From: Ketobacter sp.
GTDB lineage: Bacteria > Pseudomonadota > Gammaproteobacteria > Pseudomonadales > Ketobacteraceae
Assembly: GCF_003671495.1 (NCBI RefSeq)
Contig: NZ_RCHN01000042.1
Coordinates: forward strand, 1 to 64,000
DNA: 64,000 nt
Direction of reading: 5' to 3'
The notes beneath the pieces were generated by a model that was not told where the DNA came from, ran no database searches, and saw only the letters and a program-made list of their open reading frames with translations. Each line of letters starts with the position of its first letter. The stretch's first letter is position 1. Of this stretch, positions 53,167-62,837 are shown piece after piece. The translations under genes were made by a program, and so were the position numbers.

Positions 53167-53877
53167 ATGTTTTTTTGCCTGCTCTGCCACGGTTTGACCC
53201 ACCCGAAACAGGATCTCTGCCATTCCTGTCGCCAGGACCTGCCCTGGAACCAGCACCATTGCGAACGCTGTGGTGAGCCCTGGCCAACCCCGTTTCAGGG
53301 CCTGTGCCAGCCCTGCGTATCCGAAGAGCCGTACTTTGATCAGTGCTTTGCACCCTTTCGATACGGGTTCCCCATCGACCAGCTGATTCTGCAGGGCAAA
53401 GGTGGCAAACGGGCGGAACTGCTGTTTGCACTTGGGCGACTGTTGGCGGATGCGCTGCTGCAACACAGGATTCCACTGCCAGACGCCATCATCCCGGTAC
53501 CCTTGCATCCGCACAAACAACAAAAACGCGGCTACAACCAGGCCGGGGTTTTGGCCCAGGTGGTGGGACGCACGCTGGCGGTACCTGTGCGCCACGATCT
53601 ACTGCTGAAGATACGGGAACCTGGAGATCAAAAAAGTCTCTCCCGTGGCGGGCGCCAGCACAATATTCAGCGGGCCTTTCGAGTGCAGCGATCACCGCTG
53701 AAAACCTGCACACCTCCGTTGCGGCATATCGTATTGCTGGACGATGTCATCACCACCGGCAGCACCATCAATCAACTGGCCAAACAGCTGCGCAGCAGTG
53801 GCGTGGAGCGGGTGGACGGGTGGGCACTGGCCAGGGCAGCCAAACAGATCTATAACCAGCCTTCCTCACCATTGTGA
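53167..53877 (+). CDS. ComF/GntX-family phosphoribosyltransferase-like protein
   Basis: The 236 residues begin with a zinc-finger-like part holding several CxxC pairs (CLLCHG, CHSC, CERCG, CQPC). A type I phosphoribosyltransferase domain with the PRPP loop IVLLDDVITTGST follows. ComF/GntX proteins are linked to DNA uptake or use of external DNA in some species; the exact reaction is unproven. It is divergent from bioB, a common neighbourhood in gammaproteobacteria, so the BirA site may affect it too. The start MFFCLLCHG is the first Met of the frame. It is followed closely by srkA. Confidence 0.9.
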   Translation: MFFCLLCHGLTHPKQDLCHSCRQDLPWNQHHCERCGEPWPTPFQGLCQPCVSEEPYFDQCFAPFRYGFPIDQLILQGKGGKRAELLFALGRLLADALLQHRIPLPDAIIPVPLHPHKQQKRGYNQAGVLAQVVGRTLAVPVRHDLLLKIREPGDQKSLSRGGRQHNIQRAFRVQRSPLKTCTPPLRHIVLLDDVITTGSTINQLAKQLRSSGVERVDGWALARAAKQIYNQPSSPL

Positions 53878-53912
53878 TAGGATGCGGTCTCACCCCATAT
53901 AAGCTGGCGACC

Positions 53913-54905
53913 ATGAGTGAGATTGAGCTGTACCCCAACTACGATCACCTGACACCGGATCTGGTGATCAACTCTGTGGAATCCCTGGGTTTCCTTTCAG
54001 ATGCCCGCATTTTCCCCCTGAACAGTTATGAGAACCGGGTCTACCAGGTGGGCATCGAGGAGAACGACCCCGTTATCGTCAAGTTCTACCGCCCGGGACG
54101 CTGGAGTGACGCCGCCATTCTGGAAGAGCATCAGTACTCACTGGACCTGGCGGAGCTGGAGCTACCCGCCGTGCCCCCCATGATCTTCAACGGCACGACC
54201 CTGCATCGGTTCCAGGGCTATCGCTTCGCGGCCTTTCGACGCCAGGGCGGCCAGGCACCAGAACAGGATGATTTTGATCAGCTGCTCTGGTTAGGCCGAC
54301 TGCTGGGGCGCATGCATAAAGTGGGCGGAACAACCCTGTTCCAGGCCCGCCCCACCCTCACCGTGGAACGGCTGGTGACTGAACCGGCGCAATTCCTCCT
54401 GGAGCACCCATTTCTGCCGGAATACCTGAAGCCCCGCTACCGGCAATTAATTGAAGATTTCAGCCAACGCTTCCGAGGCCTGTTTGAGCAGATAAAGCCA
54501 CAATGGATTCGCTGTCATGGAGATTGCCACATCGGCAACATTCTCTGGCACCGGGAAACTGGACCCTGGTTTGTGGATTTCGACGACTGCCAGAACGCAC
54601 CGGCCGTGCAGGACCTGTGGATGCTGCTGGCAGGCAGTCGCCCGGAGCAGATCAGCCAATTCAGTGAACTGCTGGACGGGTATGAGGAATTCAACACCTT
54701 CAACCGCCGCGAGCTGCAATTGATCGAGCCCCTGCGCACCATGCGTATGATTTACTACGCCTGCTGGCTGGCCAGGCGCTGGGATGACCCCGCCTTCACC
54801 AGCAACTTCACCTGGTTCAATACCGATGGTTACTGGCAGCACCATGTGAACAGCCTGGAGGAGCAACGCCAGCTATTGGACGACGAGCCCTTCTCCCTGT
54901 TCTGA
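53913..54905 (+). CDS. srkA: Stress response kinase A (SrkA/YihE)
   Basis: This 330-residue Ser/Thr protein kinase of the APH-like fold closely follows E. coli SrkA. Key elements are PLNSYENRVYQV, VIVKFYRPGRW with the ATP lysine, the catalytic loop HGDCHIGNILW and FVDFDDCQNAP with the Mg aspartate, and APAVQDLWMLL. It is reported to counter stress-related cell death in E. coli. ATG 53913 begins MSEIELYPNYD; a GTG at 53874 overlaps the comF stop and would add 13 unrelated residues. No good ribosome binding site is visible, so coupling to comF is possible. Confidence 0.93.
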   Translation: MSEIELYPNYDHLTPDLVINSVESLGFLSDARIFPLNSYENRVYQVGIEENDPVIVKFYRPGRWSDAAILEEHQYSLDLAELELPAVPPMIFNGTTLHRFQGYRFAAFRRQGGQAPEQDDFDQLLWLGRLLGRMHKVGGTTLFQARPTLTVERLVTEPAQFLLEHPFLPEYLKPRYRQLIEDFSQRFRGLFEQIKPQWIRCHGDCHIGNILWHRETGPWFVDFDDCQNAPAVQDLWMLLAGSRPEQISQFSELLDGYEEFNTFNRRELQLIEPLRTMRMIYYACWLARRWDDPAFTSNFTWFNTDGYWQHHVNSLEEQRQLLDDEPFSLF

Positions 54906-54937
54906 TGCCACCCGGACGGGTCACCGCAATGCCCAGC

Positions 54938-54958
54938 AAAAAGCCCGGCAAGCCGGGC
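54938..54958 (-). terminator. Intrinsic terminator of the PanE-like gene
   Basis: The stem GCCCGGC/GCCGGGC with an AA loop (54943-54958) is followed on the minus strand by five T. On the plus strand the tract after it is CTCTT, so it would end srkA only weakly. Confidence 0.8.
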
Positions 54959-54983
54959 CTCTTCTGCTACGAACAGTGGAATA

Positions 54984-55979
54984 TTATGCGACTTTCTTCA
55001 ACTGGGGCTCTTCTGGCAGTCGCTCATAGAGCGCTTTCAGGGATTGCACCGACTGGCCCAGCTTTTCGCCGTCCTCAATAAAGTGCTTCAGCATCATCCG
55101 GGTTTGCGGAGCCGTTTTCACGAACTGGAACTTGGCATAGGATTCCGCATCCATGGGCGACAGCAGCCGCATCACCGGCAATGCCATCTTGACCCAGAAC
55201 AGACTGAAGAGGCGCTCCGTCCAGTTCAGGCGCTTGCCGAACTTAGCAGCCACGATGGACAGGGCCTCCTGAGCTGCCGCCACCGCCAACTCCAACGATC
55301 CACTGAGGCGCAGCCGACGGAAAGACCAGTTTTCCAATTCCAACAACGCCACCAGGGGAATCATCATGGCGGAACGGTCTGCGTAGATACGGGACGCATC
55401 CTGCTCCACCTTCACATTGAAGCGTCCGGCAGCCATGGCACCCGCCACGTCCGGCAGACGATTCTCGTTCCCGGAAAACTCAGCGGGCATCATCGGCAGC
55501 ACCAGATACGCCACGCCCTTTTTGTCCGCATCCGGGTGGTAATCCGGCAAATCCGGTAATGGTGTCTGATAACTGATAAAGTTAACGATGCCGCATACCA
55601 CTCGCTCTGGTGGGAACTGGCTGAACACATAATCCCGGTCATCCAGATCAGGCTGCAGCATGACCACCGTCGCGTCGCCGATAACCGCCTTCAATTGCGC
55701 CAACCAGCCACCACGCAGGTCCGCTGACGAAACCGTCAGCCACACCTGATCCCATTGCGTTTGCTTCAGTTCATCAAATTCAGTGTAAATGCCATCGGCG
55801 TCGAACTTCTCCGCTGCGCCCAGCCCGCTGCGTCGGCACCGATAAAGCGTAAATCCCTTTGCGCATTCTTCTTTGTATTTTTCTTTTACGAAGTATGAGA
55901 CGGAAGCGCCACCGCGTTGCAGAAAATGGCCATATACCTGGCCCACGGCGCCTGCGCCCACAATCAATGCTGTTACCAC
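54984..55979 (-). CDS. ApbA/PanE ketopantoate reductase-like protein
   Basis: The 331 residues have an N-terminal Rossmann site (ALIVGAGAVGQVYG) for NAD(P)H and a helical C-terminal domain. They resemble ketopantoate reductases, but true PanE is about 300 residues, and the catalytic lysine region is not clear to me. It may reduce another ketoacid or be a non-enzymatic relative. GTG at 55979 is used, with GGAGGG ten bases upstream. It is convergent with srkA and divergent from the YkgJ-like gene, and stands alone. Confidence 0.75.
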   Translation of the reverse strand: MVTALIVGAGAVGQVYGHFLQRGGASVSYFVKEKYKEECAKGFTLYRCRRSGLGAAEKFDADGIYTEFDELKQTQWDQVWLTVSSADLRGGWLAQLKAVIGDATVVMLQPDLDDRDYVFSQFPPERVVCGIVNFISYQTPLPDLPDYHPDADKKGVAYLVLPMMPAEFSGNENRLPDVAGAMAAGRFNVKVEQDASRIYADRSAMMIPLVALLELENWSFRRLRLSGSLELAVAAAQEALSIVAAKFGKRLNWTERLFSLFWVKMALPVMRLLSPMDAESYAKFQFVKTAPQTRMMLKHFIEDGEKLGQSVQSLKALYERLPEEPQLKKVA

Positions 55980-56172
55980 GTTGTCAGTCCCTCCGATAGT
56001 GACAGTCTTTTCGATATAAACACACCACTTGTAGGGTCACAAGGTATTGATTGGGTTAATGCTTTAATTTTTATATCATGTTGTTCTAATAGGTTTACGT
56101 TGAAAACGGAAACTTATATCTGCCCCTCCACGCATCGCACCACCAACATCAGAAGAGCATTAACGTATTGTT

Positions 56173-56616
56173 ATGGCTAAGAAAATCACACTGAAAGAGT
56201 TGTCTGAGGCGAACAATAAATGTGATCGTTGTTTTGAGTCGAAATGCTGCCAGTACATCACCCAGAACATCGACAAGCCCACGACCATGAAGGATTTTGA
56301 CCTCCTGCTGTGGCAGGTCTCCCACAAAAACGTGCACATTTTCAAGGATGAGGAAGGTTGGTTTTTGCTGATACTGAATGAGTGCGTGCACCTGCAGAAA
56401 GACGGCCGTTGCGGCATCTATGAGGTGCGTCCACTGATCTGCCGGGATCACACCAACGATTATTGTGAGTACGACGTCAGCATCAAGGATGGCAGTGAAC
56501 TGTATTTTTCCGGCTACGACGACCTCAACAAATATTGTCGCAAGCGCTTCAAGAGCTGGGACAAACGCTTCAAGAAGAAAAGCTGGAAGAAAAACGCTGA
56601 ACCCATGTTGTCGTAA
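56173..56616 (+). CDS. YkgJ-family cysteine cluster protein
   Basis: The 147 residues contain the cysteine pattern CDRCFESKCCQY near the N-terminus, then CVHLQKDGRCGIYEVRPLICR and DYCEYD. The RCGIYEVRPLICR element is the hallmark of the YkgJ/DUF3109-type cluster proteins, thought to bind zinc or an Fe-S group; function is unknown. The C-terminus is lysine/tryptophan-rich. The gene lies alone, followed by a long terminator shared with gspD. Confidence 0.88.
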   Translation: MAKKITLKELSEANNKCDRCFESKCCQYITQNIDKPTTMKDFDLLLWQVSHKNVHIFKDEEGWFLLILNECVHLQKDGRCGIYEVRPLICRDHTNDYCEYDVSIKDGSELYFSGYDDLNKYCRKRFKSWDKRFKKKSWKKNAEPMLS

Positions 56617-56633
56617 TAGCGGACCCGCTCACC

Positions 56634-56673
56634 GAATAATAAAAAAGGGTCTGCTGGCCCTTTTTTATTATTC
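56634..56673. terminator. Bidirectional terminator overlapping the gspD stop codon
   Basis: A 16-bp stem runs from GAATAATAAAAAAGGG (56634-56649) to its complement (56658-56673), with an eight-base loop TCTGCTGG. The gspD TAA stop (56668-56670) lies inside it. It ends both the YkgJ-like gene and gspD. Confidence 0.88.
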
Positions 56674-58713
56674 AGATTCGTACTCGTCCTGATCTGCCCC
56701 AGACTCTGATGGCTTGGGCGGCGGCCCAAAGCGGAGCCCTTTCTTCAACACCACTCTGGCGTCCTCCGGAAACACCGAACGGGGTTCACGCTCAAGATTG
56801 CCATATTGATCGATGATCAGGCTCAAGCCGCGCATCTGGTCGTACTTCTCCTGGCTGACTCGATTGGCGGAAGTATCATCCCGGACAATCGTGGGCTGCA
56901 GAAACAACAGCAGGTTGCGCTTCGTCATCTTCTGACTCTTGGCCCGGAACAAGGCACCCAGCAACGGCACGTCACCCAGCAACGGCACTTTGTTCACCAC
57001 CTCTTCCACGTCATCCCGCACCAAACCGCCGGTGACAATGATCTCACGGTCATTCGCCAGAATCACCGATTTGACTGAGCGCTTCTGAGTGGAAATATCC
57101 GCCGCCCCGGTGATGGTTTCGTTACTCACGTTGGACACTTCCTGCACCAGCTGCAAGCGCACCACATTGCCGTCATTGATCTGGGGGGTCACCCGCAGGG
57201 TCAGACCCACGTCCTGTCGCTCAATGGTCTGGAAGGGGTTGTCGTTGTTACTGCTGAGGCTGGTACCGGTGATGAAGGGAACGTTCTCACCCACAATGAT
57301 TTCCGCCTCTTCATTGTCCAGTGTCATGATGCTCGGGGTGGACAACAAATTGGAGTTGGCGTTGGATTCCACGGCCTGGATCACCACGCCCATTTTCACG
57401 TCACCACTCTGGTTGGCGCCGCCCGCCAGCAATCCCGAGAAGGAAGCGCCATCGGTTGAAGCACCGTCGGAGCCCTCCAACAGTCCAGCGATCGTAGCGA
57501 GGGAAAGTTGACCTGGCACCGCCAGACTGGTTCCCGCCAGTCCATTGGCAGGATCGCCGTAGCCCCATTGCACACCCAACGCCTCGTTGGCGGTGCCGGA
57601 CACCTCCACAAAGGCCGCCTCAATCAGCACCTGGGCCCGGCGTACATCCAGTTGATCCACAATATTGCGAATCTCTGCCAGATCCGCCGGCGCCGCCCGC
57701 ACTATGAGCGCGTTCAGGGTTTCATCCGCCTGGATGGTGATGTCACCGGAGGTGGCTGTGGGGGTTGTCAGCGTGGCCGTAGCCTGAGCCGCGCCACGCT
57801 TGGTGGAAGAGGCAGAGCGGGATACTGTTGCCGACTGACCGGATACCAGCGCGCTCAAGATCTCCGCCACTTTTTCCGCTTCGGCGTGTCGCAGGTACAT
57901 AACCTGAGTGGAACCGGTGCTTTCCACCGGACGGTCCAGATCCACCACCAGAGCCTTGACCCGGGCGCGGGCTGATTTCTCGCCCCGCAGAATCAAGCGG
58001 TTGGTGCGCTCTTCTGCCACGACCCGCACCCGCACATTCGCGGCGGAGCGGCTGGACTTTTTGGCTCCACCGGTTTCCACCGGCGTCAACTGCTCCAGGG
58101 TTTTCACGACGTCGCCAACCCACGCGTATTTCAGTTGCACCACTTCCACTTCTTCACTTTCTGCGCTGTCGATGCGCTTGATGATCTCAATAATGCGGCC
58201 AATGTTATTGGCGTGGTCGCTGATGATCAGCGCATTGGCAGAGCTGACCGCGGCCAAATGCCCGTACTGGGGCACCATGGGCCGTAGAATCGGCACCAGC
58301 TCGGTGGCGTTGGTGTTCTCAACCGGGATCACCCGGGTCACCATTTTCTCGTTGCCCAGGCTGCCGCTGGCCAGGGGCAGGTCTTCCTGTTTGGCGCCCT
58401 GGGTGGGAACGATCTTCACCACATTTCCGGTTTTGACCGCCGCATAACCATGAATTCGCAACACGCTCTGGAACATGTCAAAAATATCATCGGAGGACAT
58501 TTCGGTGTTGGATACTACCGTCACCTCACCCTTGACACGGGGGTCCACAATAAAACTGTATCCGGTGATGTCAGACACCTGTTCAATGAAGGTGCGGATG
58601 TCTGCCTTCTTCATATTGATCTTCCAGGCGCCGGCATTTTGTGGCGCACTCCAAGCCGCCACAGGCATCATCACAACCAGGACCAATGCCATCAGCATTC
58701 GCGTTATTCGCAT
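56668..58713 (-). CDS. gspD: Type II secretion system secretin GspD
   Basis: This outer-membrane secretin forms the type II secretion channel. After a signal peptide (LMALVLVVMMPVAAWS) come the N0-N3 periplasmic domains (about 30-330, e.g. GYSFIVDPRVKGEVTV). A Ser/Thr-rich loop and the secretin core with VTGGLVRDDVEEVVNKVPLLGDVPLLG near the end follow, then an acidic tail. I chose ATG 58713 (681 residues) to give a standard signal peptide; in-frame ATGs at 58746 and 58767 are possible. It is 62 bases after gspC and ends at a terminator, so gspE onwards must be elsewhere. Confidence 0.93.
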   Translation of the reverse strand: MRITRMLMALVLVVMMPVAAWSAPQNAGAWKINMKKADIRTFIEQVSDITGYSFIVDPRVKGEVTVVSNTEMSSDDIFDMFQSVLRIHGYAAVKTGNVVKIVPTQGAKQEDLPLASGSLGNEKMVTRVIPVENTNATELVPILRPMVPQYGHLAAVSSANALIISDHANNIGRIIEIIKRIDSAESEEVEVVQLKYAWVGDVVKTLEQLTPVETGGAKKSSRSAANVRVRVVAEERTNRLILRGEKSARARVKALVVDLDRPVESTGSTQVMYLRHAEAEKVAEILSALVSGQSATVSRSASSTKRGAAQATATLTTPTATSGDITIQADETLNALIVRAAPADLAEIRNIVDQLDVRRAQVLIEAAFVEVSGTANEALGVQWGYGDPANGLAGTSLAVPGQLSLATIAGLLEGSDGASTDGASFSGLLAGGANQSGDVKMGVVIQAVESNANSNLLSTPSIMTLDNEEAEIIVGENVPFITGTSLSSNNDNPFQTIERQDVGLTLRVTPQINDGNVVRLQLVQEVSNVSNETITGAADISTQKRSVKSVILANDREIIVTGGLVRDDVEEVVNKVPLLGDVPLLGALFRAKSQKMTKRNLLLFLQPTIVRDDTSANRVSQEKYDQMRGLSLIIDQYGNLEREPRSVFPEDARVVLKKGLRFGPPPKPSESGADQDEYESE

Positions 58714-58775
58714 ACTTGTCTCGCTTCCGAGCCACCGATTTTTCATATTCGTTCTATCCAAAACCATGCTGTTGC

Positions 58776-59741
58776 TTACAGCCCCGGAAGGGCGACCTCC
58801 GAATCAAACTGCCGTCCATTGCGCTCCATAGAGACCCGCACAGAGCCATCCTGCATCACCTGCTCTATCAGCGCGACATCCTGGGACGGATCCCCCAGGT
58901 TGCGGCCATTCACCGCCAGAATCACATCCCCCGGCTTGGCGCCGATTGCCGCCAGCATGGGATTCGGGCTATCCGACACCCGATAGCCACGACCGTTGTT
59001 GGACGCCAGACCGAATTGACCCAGCACTTCACCTGGATCCTGTTCAAGCTGCTCCCGCAAGGTACTCACCATCTGCTGGGCCATTGCGGTCTGGGCCTGC
59101 TGGTTGGCGATTCCGGCCCTGCCGCTGCTGCCACCGAAACCGGGGCGGGAATTGGGAGTACGCCCACTGGCGCTGGTACGCGTGGTGCGGCTACTGCGAC
59201 TGCGGCTGTTACCATCGTTGTCCGACCGGGTTAATCCGCCCTTGGCGTTTTCAGGAAAGTACAACGCCTCCAACTGGCCATTGCGATTCAACAAAACTCG
59301 ATCCTGGTATACCGCAGCCAGGGTCACATTACCGGGAACTTTATCACCGATTCGATACAACTTACTGTCTTTGCGTATTTCCGCAATCATGGCTGTGGAG
59401 CGTTCTTCGACAGGGGCAACGAATACGGCCTGAAGTTCCAGGCTGAGGCGGGTTTCGGGGGCGTTGACGTCTTTGGGCTGTTCGGTTTGCACCACTTTTT
59501 GCCCCTCTTTTCCAAACAGGGACCACATGGCGATGGCGGAGGTATCGACCTTATCCTGGCGCCCCAGGGGCTGGCTGGCAGAACGCTGCTCCCCATAGAA
59601 GGATGGCGCAGACCCAACGGACGTATCAACAAACAGGTACACGAGCTTAACCAACACAAAAGCTGTTGCCACCACCAGCACCAGGCAGGCAGCCGAGTTA
59701 GCTCTTTTCACCCAAGGATTTAATTGGGTATCCGCGGTCAA
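58776..59741 (-). CDS. gspC: Type II secretion system protein GspC
   Basis: GspC links the inner-membrane platform to the secretin. The 321 residues have one membrane helix (about 16-36), a homology region (about 95-165, LSLELQAVFVAPVEERSTAMI), a Ser/Arg/Thr-rich linker and a C-terminal PDZ domain (about 245-321, NPMLAAIGAKPGDVILAVNG). It is upstream of gspD on the same strand and 126 bases downstream of gspN. No downstream gspE-M genes are in this window. Confidence 0.93.
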   Translation of the reverse strand: MTADTQLNPWVKRANSAACLVLVVATAFVLVKLVYLFVDTSVGSAPSFYGEQRSASQPLGRQDKVDTSAIAMWSLFGKEGQKVVQTEQPKDVNAPETRLSLELQAVFVAPVEERSTAMIAEIRKDSKLYRIGDKVPGNVTLAAVYQDRVLLNRNGQLEALYFPENAKGGLTRSDNDGNSRSRSSRTTRTSASGRTPNSRPGFGGSSGRAGIANQQAQTAMAQQMVSTLREQLEQDPGEVLGQFGLASNNGRGYRVSDSPNPMLAAIGAKPGDVILAVNGRNLGDPSQDVALIEQVMQDGSVRVSMERNGRQFDSEVALPGL

Positions 59742-59867
59742 AGTTCTCTCCTGACGTCCAGGGTTCTTATTCTTGTTGTTTGAGCCTCACTTTACCTCAA
59801 GGTTCAACGGATGCGAATAAGACCGTACTCTTTAATAACAGATTAGCAGTGAATGCTTACAATGCTC

Positions 59868-60617
59868 TTAAAAGGGCAAGGGCTGCTGCATATTGACCAG
59901 CACTTTATCATCACCGCCTTCAGCGCCCATACCCACCAGGGACAACACCCTTTGCAGCACTTTCAAGCTACCTAACCCTTTCTCCGGCAACAGCCCGGCT
60001 TCACCCAACAGCTGGTTACCCTTCGCTTCAGTGACGGTGAGGAACAGGCTACCTTCCTCTTCACGAACCTGCCCGTTGACGGGAGGAATATCCAGAGGGG
60101 TGCGAGACCCACTGCCAGGTGCCTTGACCCTGCCTCCGGACCATCGGATCCAGCCTTCAGCGTTGGTAATGGTTTGCCCTGACAGGTTCACTGAAATGTT
60201 CTCGATATTGATGACACCGGAAGCGGAAATGCCAAACTGCCTTAGGGACTGATTCAGCAGTTCGGCCTGCACGTCACCATTCAGGTGCGACACACCGGTT
60301 CCCCACAACCCCCAATGGCCGGCGCCGCTCACGCGGAAGTCATTTCCTTCCGCCCGCAACACGATGGCCACTTCACCCAGCAATAAGCGCAGGCCTTTCA
60401 AATCCCAATCCACCACCACCGGGCCCCGCACAATCTGGGTACGCAAACGCCCAACGGCATATCCATTCCAGACCGTGCCACCCACCCGCTCCACCTGAAC
60501 CGGCAAACCACCAGCGCTGCCCGAGACCATGCTCCAGAGAATGCTGGCGGGAAACAAGGCAATGGCAAAAACGATGCAGGACAATACACCGATGAGAATC
60601 AGATTACGTATTTTCAT
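59868..60617 (-). CDS. gspN: Type II secretion system protein GspN
   Basis: The 249 residues have an N-terminal membrane anchor (LILIGVLSCIVFAIALFPASILW) and a periplasmic domain with GTVWNGYAVGRL, LNGDVQAELLNQSL, INIENISVNLSGQ and GSLFLTVTEAKGNQLLGEAG. This fits GspN, an accessory, often dispensable, type II secretion component. It precedes gspC and gspD with a 126-base gap, probably as one unit. No clear promoter was recognised. Confidence 0.85.
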   Translation of the reverse strand: MKIRNLILIGVLSCIVFAIALFPASILWSMVSGSAGGLPVQVERVGGTVWNGYAVGRLRTQIVRGPVVVDWDLKGLRLLLGEVAIVLRAEGNDFRVSGAGHWGLWGTGVSHLNGDVQAELLNQSLRQFGISASGVINIENISVNLSGQTITNAEGWIRWSGGRVKAPGSGSRTPLDIPPVNGQVREEEGSLFLTVTEAKGNQLLGEAGLLPEKGLGSLKVLQRVLSLVGMGAEGGDDKVLVNMQQPLPF

Positions 60618-60763
60618 GACCGGGATGAAAGGGTATCCCTCTCCTATGCTACTTCCAGCTTATTCTTATTAGTGTACGCCAAGAGGCCAGCTTAACATAA
60701 TTTGTTAGTCTGACCCCATTACCACAGACCACGACCAGAGAGGACAGTTGGACGAAGCTCGGA

Positions 60764-61249
60764 TCAGAACGGGATATCATCCTCAAAATCAGACCCGGCA
60801 GGTGAAGGACTGTTACCGCTGGAGGAGCTGGAGGAAGATGACGCGCCTTGTGCTTCCGGCATCTGGTCGTAACCGGCAAAACCATCGTCAGACCCACCGC
60901 CCGAACCACCCCGGGAATCCAGCATCTGCATTTCACTGGCCACGATTTCTGTGGTGTAACGATCGCTTCCGCTCTGGTCCTGCCATTTACGGGTACGCAG
61001 AGAGCCTTCCACATAGACTTTGGTGCCCTTCTTCAGGTACTCACCGGCGATTTCCGCCAGGCGATTAAAAAACACCACCCGGTGCCACTCCGTGCGCTCC
61101 TGCATTTGACCGGAATTCTTGTCCTTCCAGCTTTCACTGGTGGCGATGGATACATTGGTCACGGCCCCGCCGCTTGGCATGTAACGGGTCTCCGGATCCT
61201 GTCCGAGGTTACCCACCAAAATGACTTTGTTCACTCCGCGTTGTGCCAT
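60764..61249 (-). CDS. ssb: Single-stranded DNA-binding protein
   Basis: This protects single-stranded DNA in replication, recombination and repair as a tetramer. The 161 residues have the OB-fold ([44 protein letters not shown]), a Gly/Ser/Gln-rich linker with an eight-serine run, and the conserved DFEDDIPF tail that recruits partner proteins. It lies downstream of the MFS gene (32-base gap) on the same strand, so uvrA is separated from it by one gene. Confidence 0.96.
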   Translation of the reverse strand: MAQRGVNKVILVGNLGQDPETRYMPSGGAVTNVSIATSESWKDKNSGQMQERTEWHRVVFFNRLAEIAGEYLKKGTKVYVEGSLRTRKWQDQSGSDRYTTEIVASEMQMLDSRGGSGGGSDDGFAGYDQMPEAQGASSSSSSSSGNSPSPAGSDFEDDIPF

Positions 61250-61281
61250 GAGATTCTCCAGTTATCAGAAAAATGATTATG

Positions 61282-62664
61282 TCAGGCCGGTTCTGCCTGA
61301 CTTTCTAAAGGGGACTGATGAGACAGGCGCATTAATTGTTCTCTATCCAGCCGCGCATTGTCCACTTTTAAATAGGCCGCCCGTTCTTCCTTGACCACCA
61401 CAGCCTCTTCCACCCCGGCGATCCCCATCAGGCGGGACACCCATACCCGGTCATCCAGCTCACCCTCATGGTCCAGGGCCAGAGTCACACTCTGCAGATA
61501 GGGCGGCTGCTTCATGCTCCAGGCCAGCAGGAACCAGATGCCGACCACCGCGGCCGCCACCACATACACCGCGCTGTCACCGTAGTGCCCCAGCAACCAG
61601 CCTCCGCCAGCCCCACCGGCGAATGCCCCCAGAAACTGACAGGTGGAGTACACCCCCATGGAGGTGCCTTTATACCCCGGAGCGGCGATCTTGCTCACCA
61701 GAGACGGCAACAGCGCTTCCAACAGGTTAAAGCCCCAGAAAAACACAAACAACCCCAGGGCGATGCTCCACACATTGTCATGCCATTGGCTCAAGCCAAC
61801 CAGGGACACCCCCAGCAAGCCCACCCCGAGCATGAACACTTGTTTGATTTTGCGGGCTTTTTCCGCAACGATCATGAGCGGTAACATTAAGACAAACGAC
61901 AGGAAAAGAATCGGCAGATAAACCATCCAGTGATGGTCTTTGTCGATGGCCGCCTGTTGCAGCAGCCACCCCGGCATCACCACAAACATGGCGGTCAGCA
62001 CCATGTGCAAAGAGAATACGCCGAAGTCCAGCCGCAACAGGCTGGGGTCTCTGAGCACGTCCGCCACGTGATCCATCATGGGGCGGGTATCCCGCAACAT
62101 GCGGCGAGCATCCGGGGTGGGCACGACCCACAAGGTCAAGGCCACACCGAACCCGGCCAACACGGCGGTAAACAGAAACAGGCCTTCCAACTGAAACCAG
62201 CTTGACAATAGCGGGCCAGCAATCAGCGCCAAGGCAAAGGACATCCCGATGCTCGCACCCACCATGGCCATGGCCTTGGCCCGCTGGTCATCGCGGGTCA
62301 GATCCGCCAGCAGTGCCATTACCGCACTGGCGATGGCCCCTGCCCCCTGCAACGCCCGGCCGGCGATCACCCCATAGATGGTCTCTGCCTCGGCGGCCAC
62401 CAGGCTTCCCACCAGAAAGATCAGCAAGCCACCCACGATGACCGGTTTACGGCCAATCCGGTCGGAGAGCAGTCCGAACGGGATCTGTAACAGGGCCTGG
62501 GTCAGCCCGTAAGCTCCGATGGCCAGACCGATCAGGGTGGGAGTGGCCCCTGCCAGTTCCTGCCCATACAGCGCGAACACCGGCAATATCATAAACAAAC
62601 CCAGCATTCTTAACGCAAACAGACTGGCAAGGGACCAGGTGGCCCGGATCTCAAAGGAATTCAT
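61282..62664 (-). CDS. YajR-like major facilitator superfamily transporter
   Basis: The 460-residue protein has twelve predicted helices, the MFS motif A region GLLSDRIGRKPVIVGG, and a C-terminal soluble domain (about 385-450) with DRVWVSRLMGIAGVEEAVVVKEERAAYLKVD. That domain resembles the ferredoxin-like YAM domain of E. coli YajR. Substrate unknown; drug efflux is possible but unproven. It is divergent from uvrA and upstream of ssb. Confidence 0.88.
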   Translation of the reverse strand: MNSFEIRATWSLASLFALRMLGLFMILPVFALYGQELAGATPTLIGLAIGAYGLTQALLQIPFGLLSDRIGRKPVIVGGLLIFLVGSLVAAEAETIYGVIAGRALQGAGAIASAVMALLADLTRDDQRAKAMAMVGASIGMSFALALIAGPLLSSWFQLEGLFLFTAVLAGFGVALTLWVVPTPDARRMLRDTRPMMDHVADVLRDPSLLRLDFGVFSLHMVLTAMFVVMPGWLLQQAAIDKDHHWMVYLPILFLSFVLMLPLMIVAEKARKIKQVFMLGVGLLGVSLVGLSQWHDNVWSIALGLFVFFWGFNLLEALLPSLVSKIAAPGYKGTSMGVYSTCQFLGAFAGGAGGGWLLGHYGDSAVYVVAAAVVGIWFLLAWSMKQPPYLQSVTLALDHEGELDDRVWVSRLMGIAGVEEAVVVKEERAAYLKVDNARLDREQLMRLSHQSPLESQAEPA

Positions 62665-62837
62665 AGTGACTTCAGTTATCCAATCAAGCGCACGATTCTA
62701 CCATTGATGAAGCCACTCTCGTAGTAGCTCTGGCGACTAACGAGACAGGCTTCCGCCATCCTTGACAGGATTTGCCAATCACTAGTTCCCGTCACCCAAT
62801 ATCTTTATACTTGCGGGTTTATTTGCGGGGGATCACG

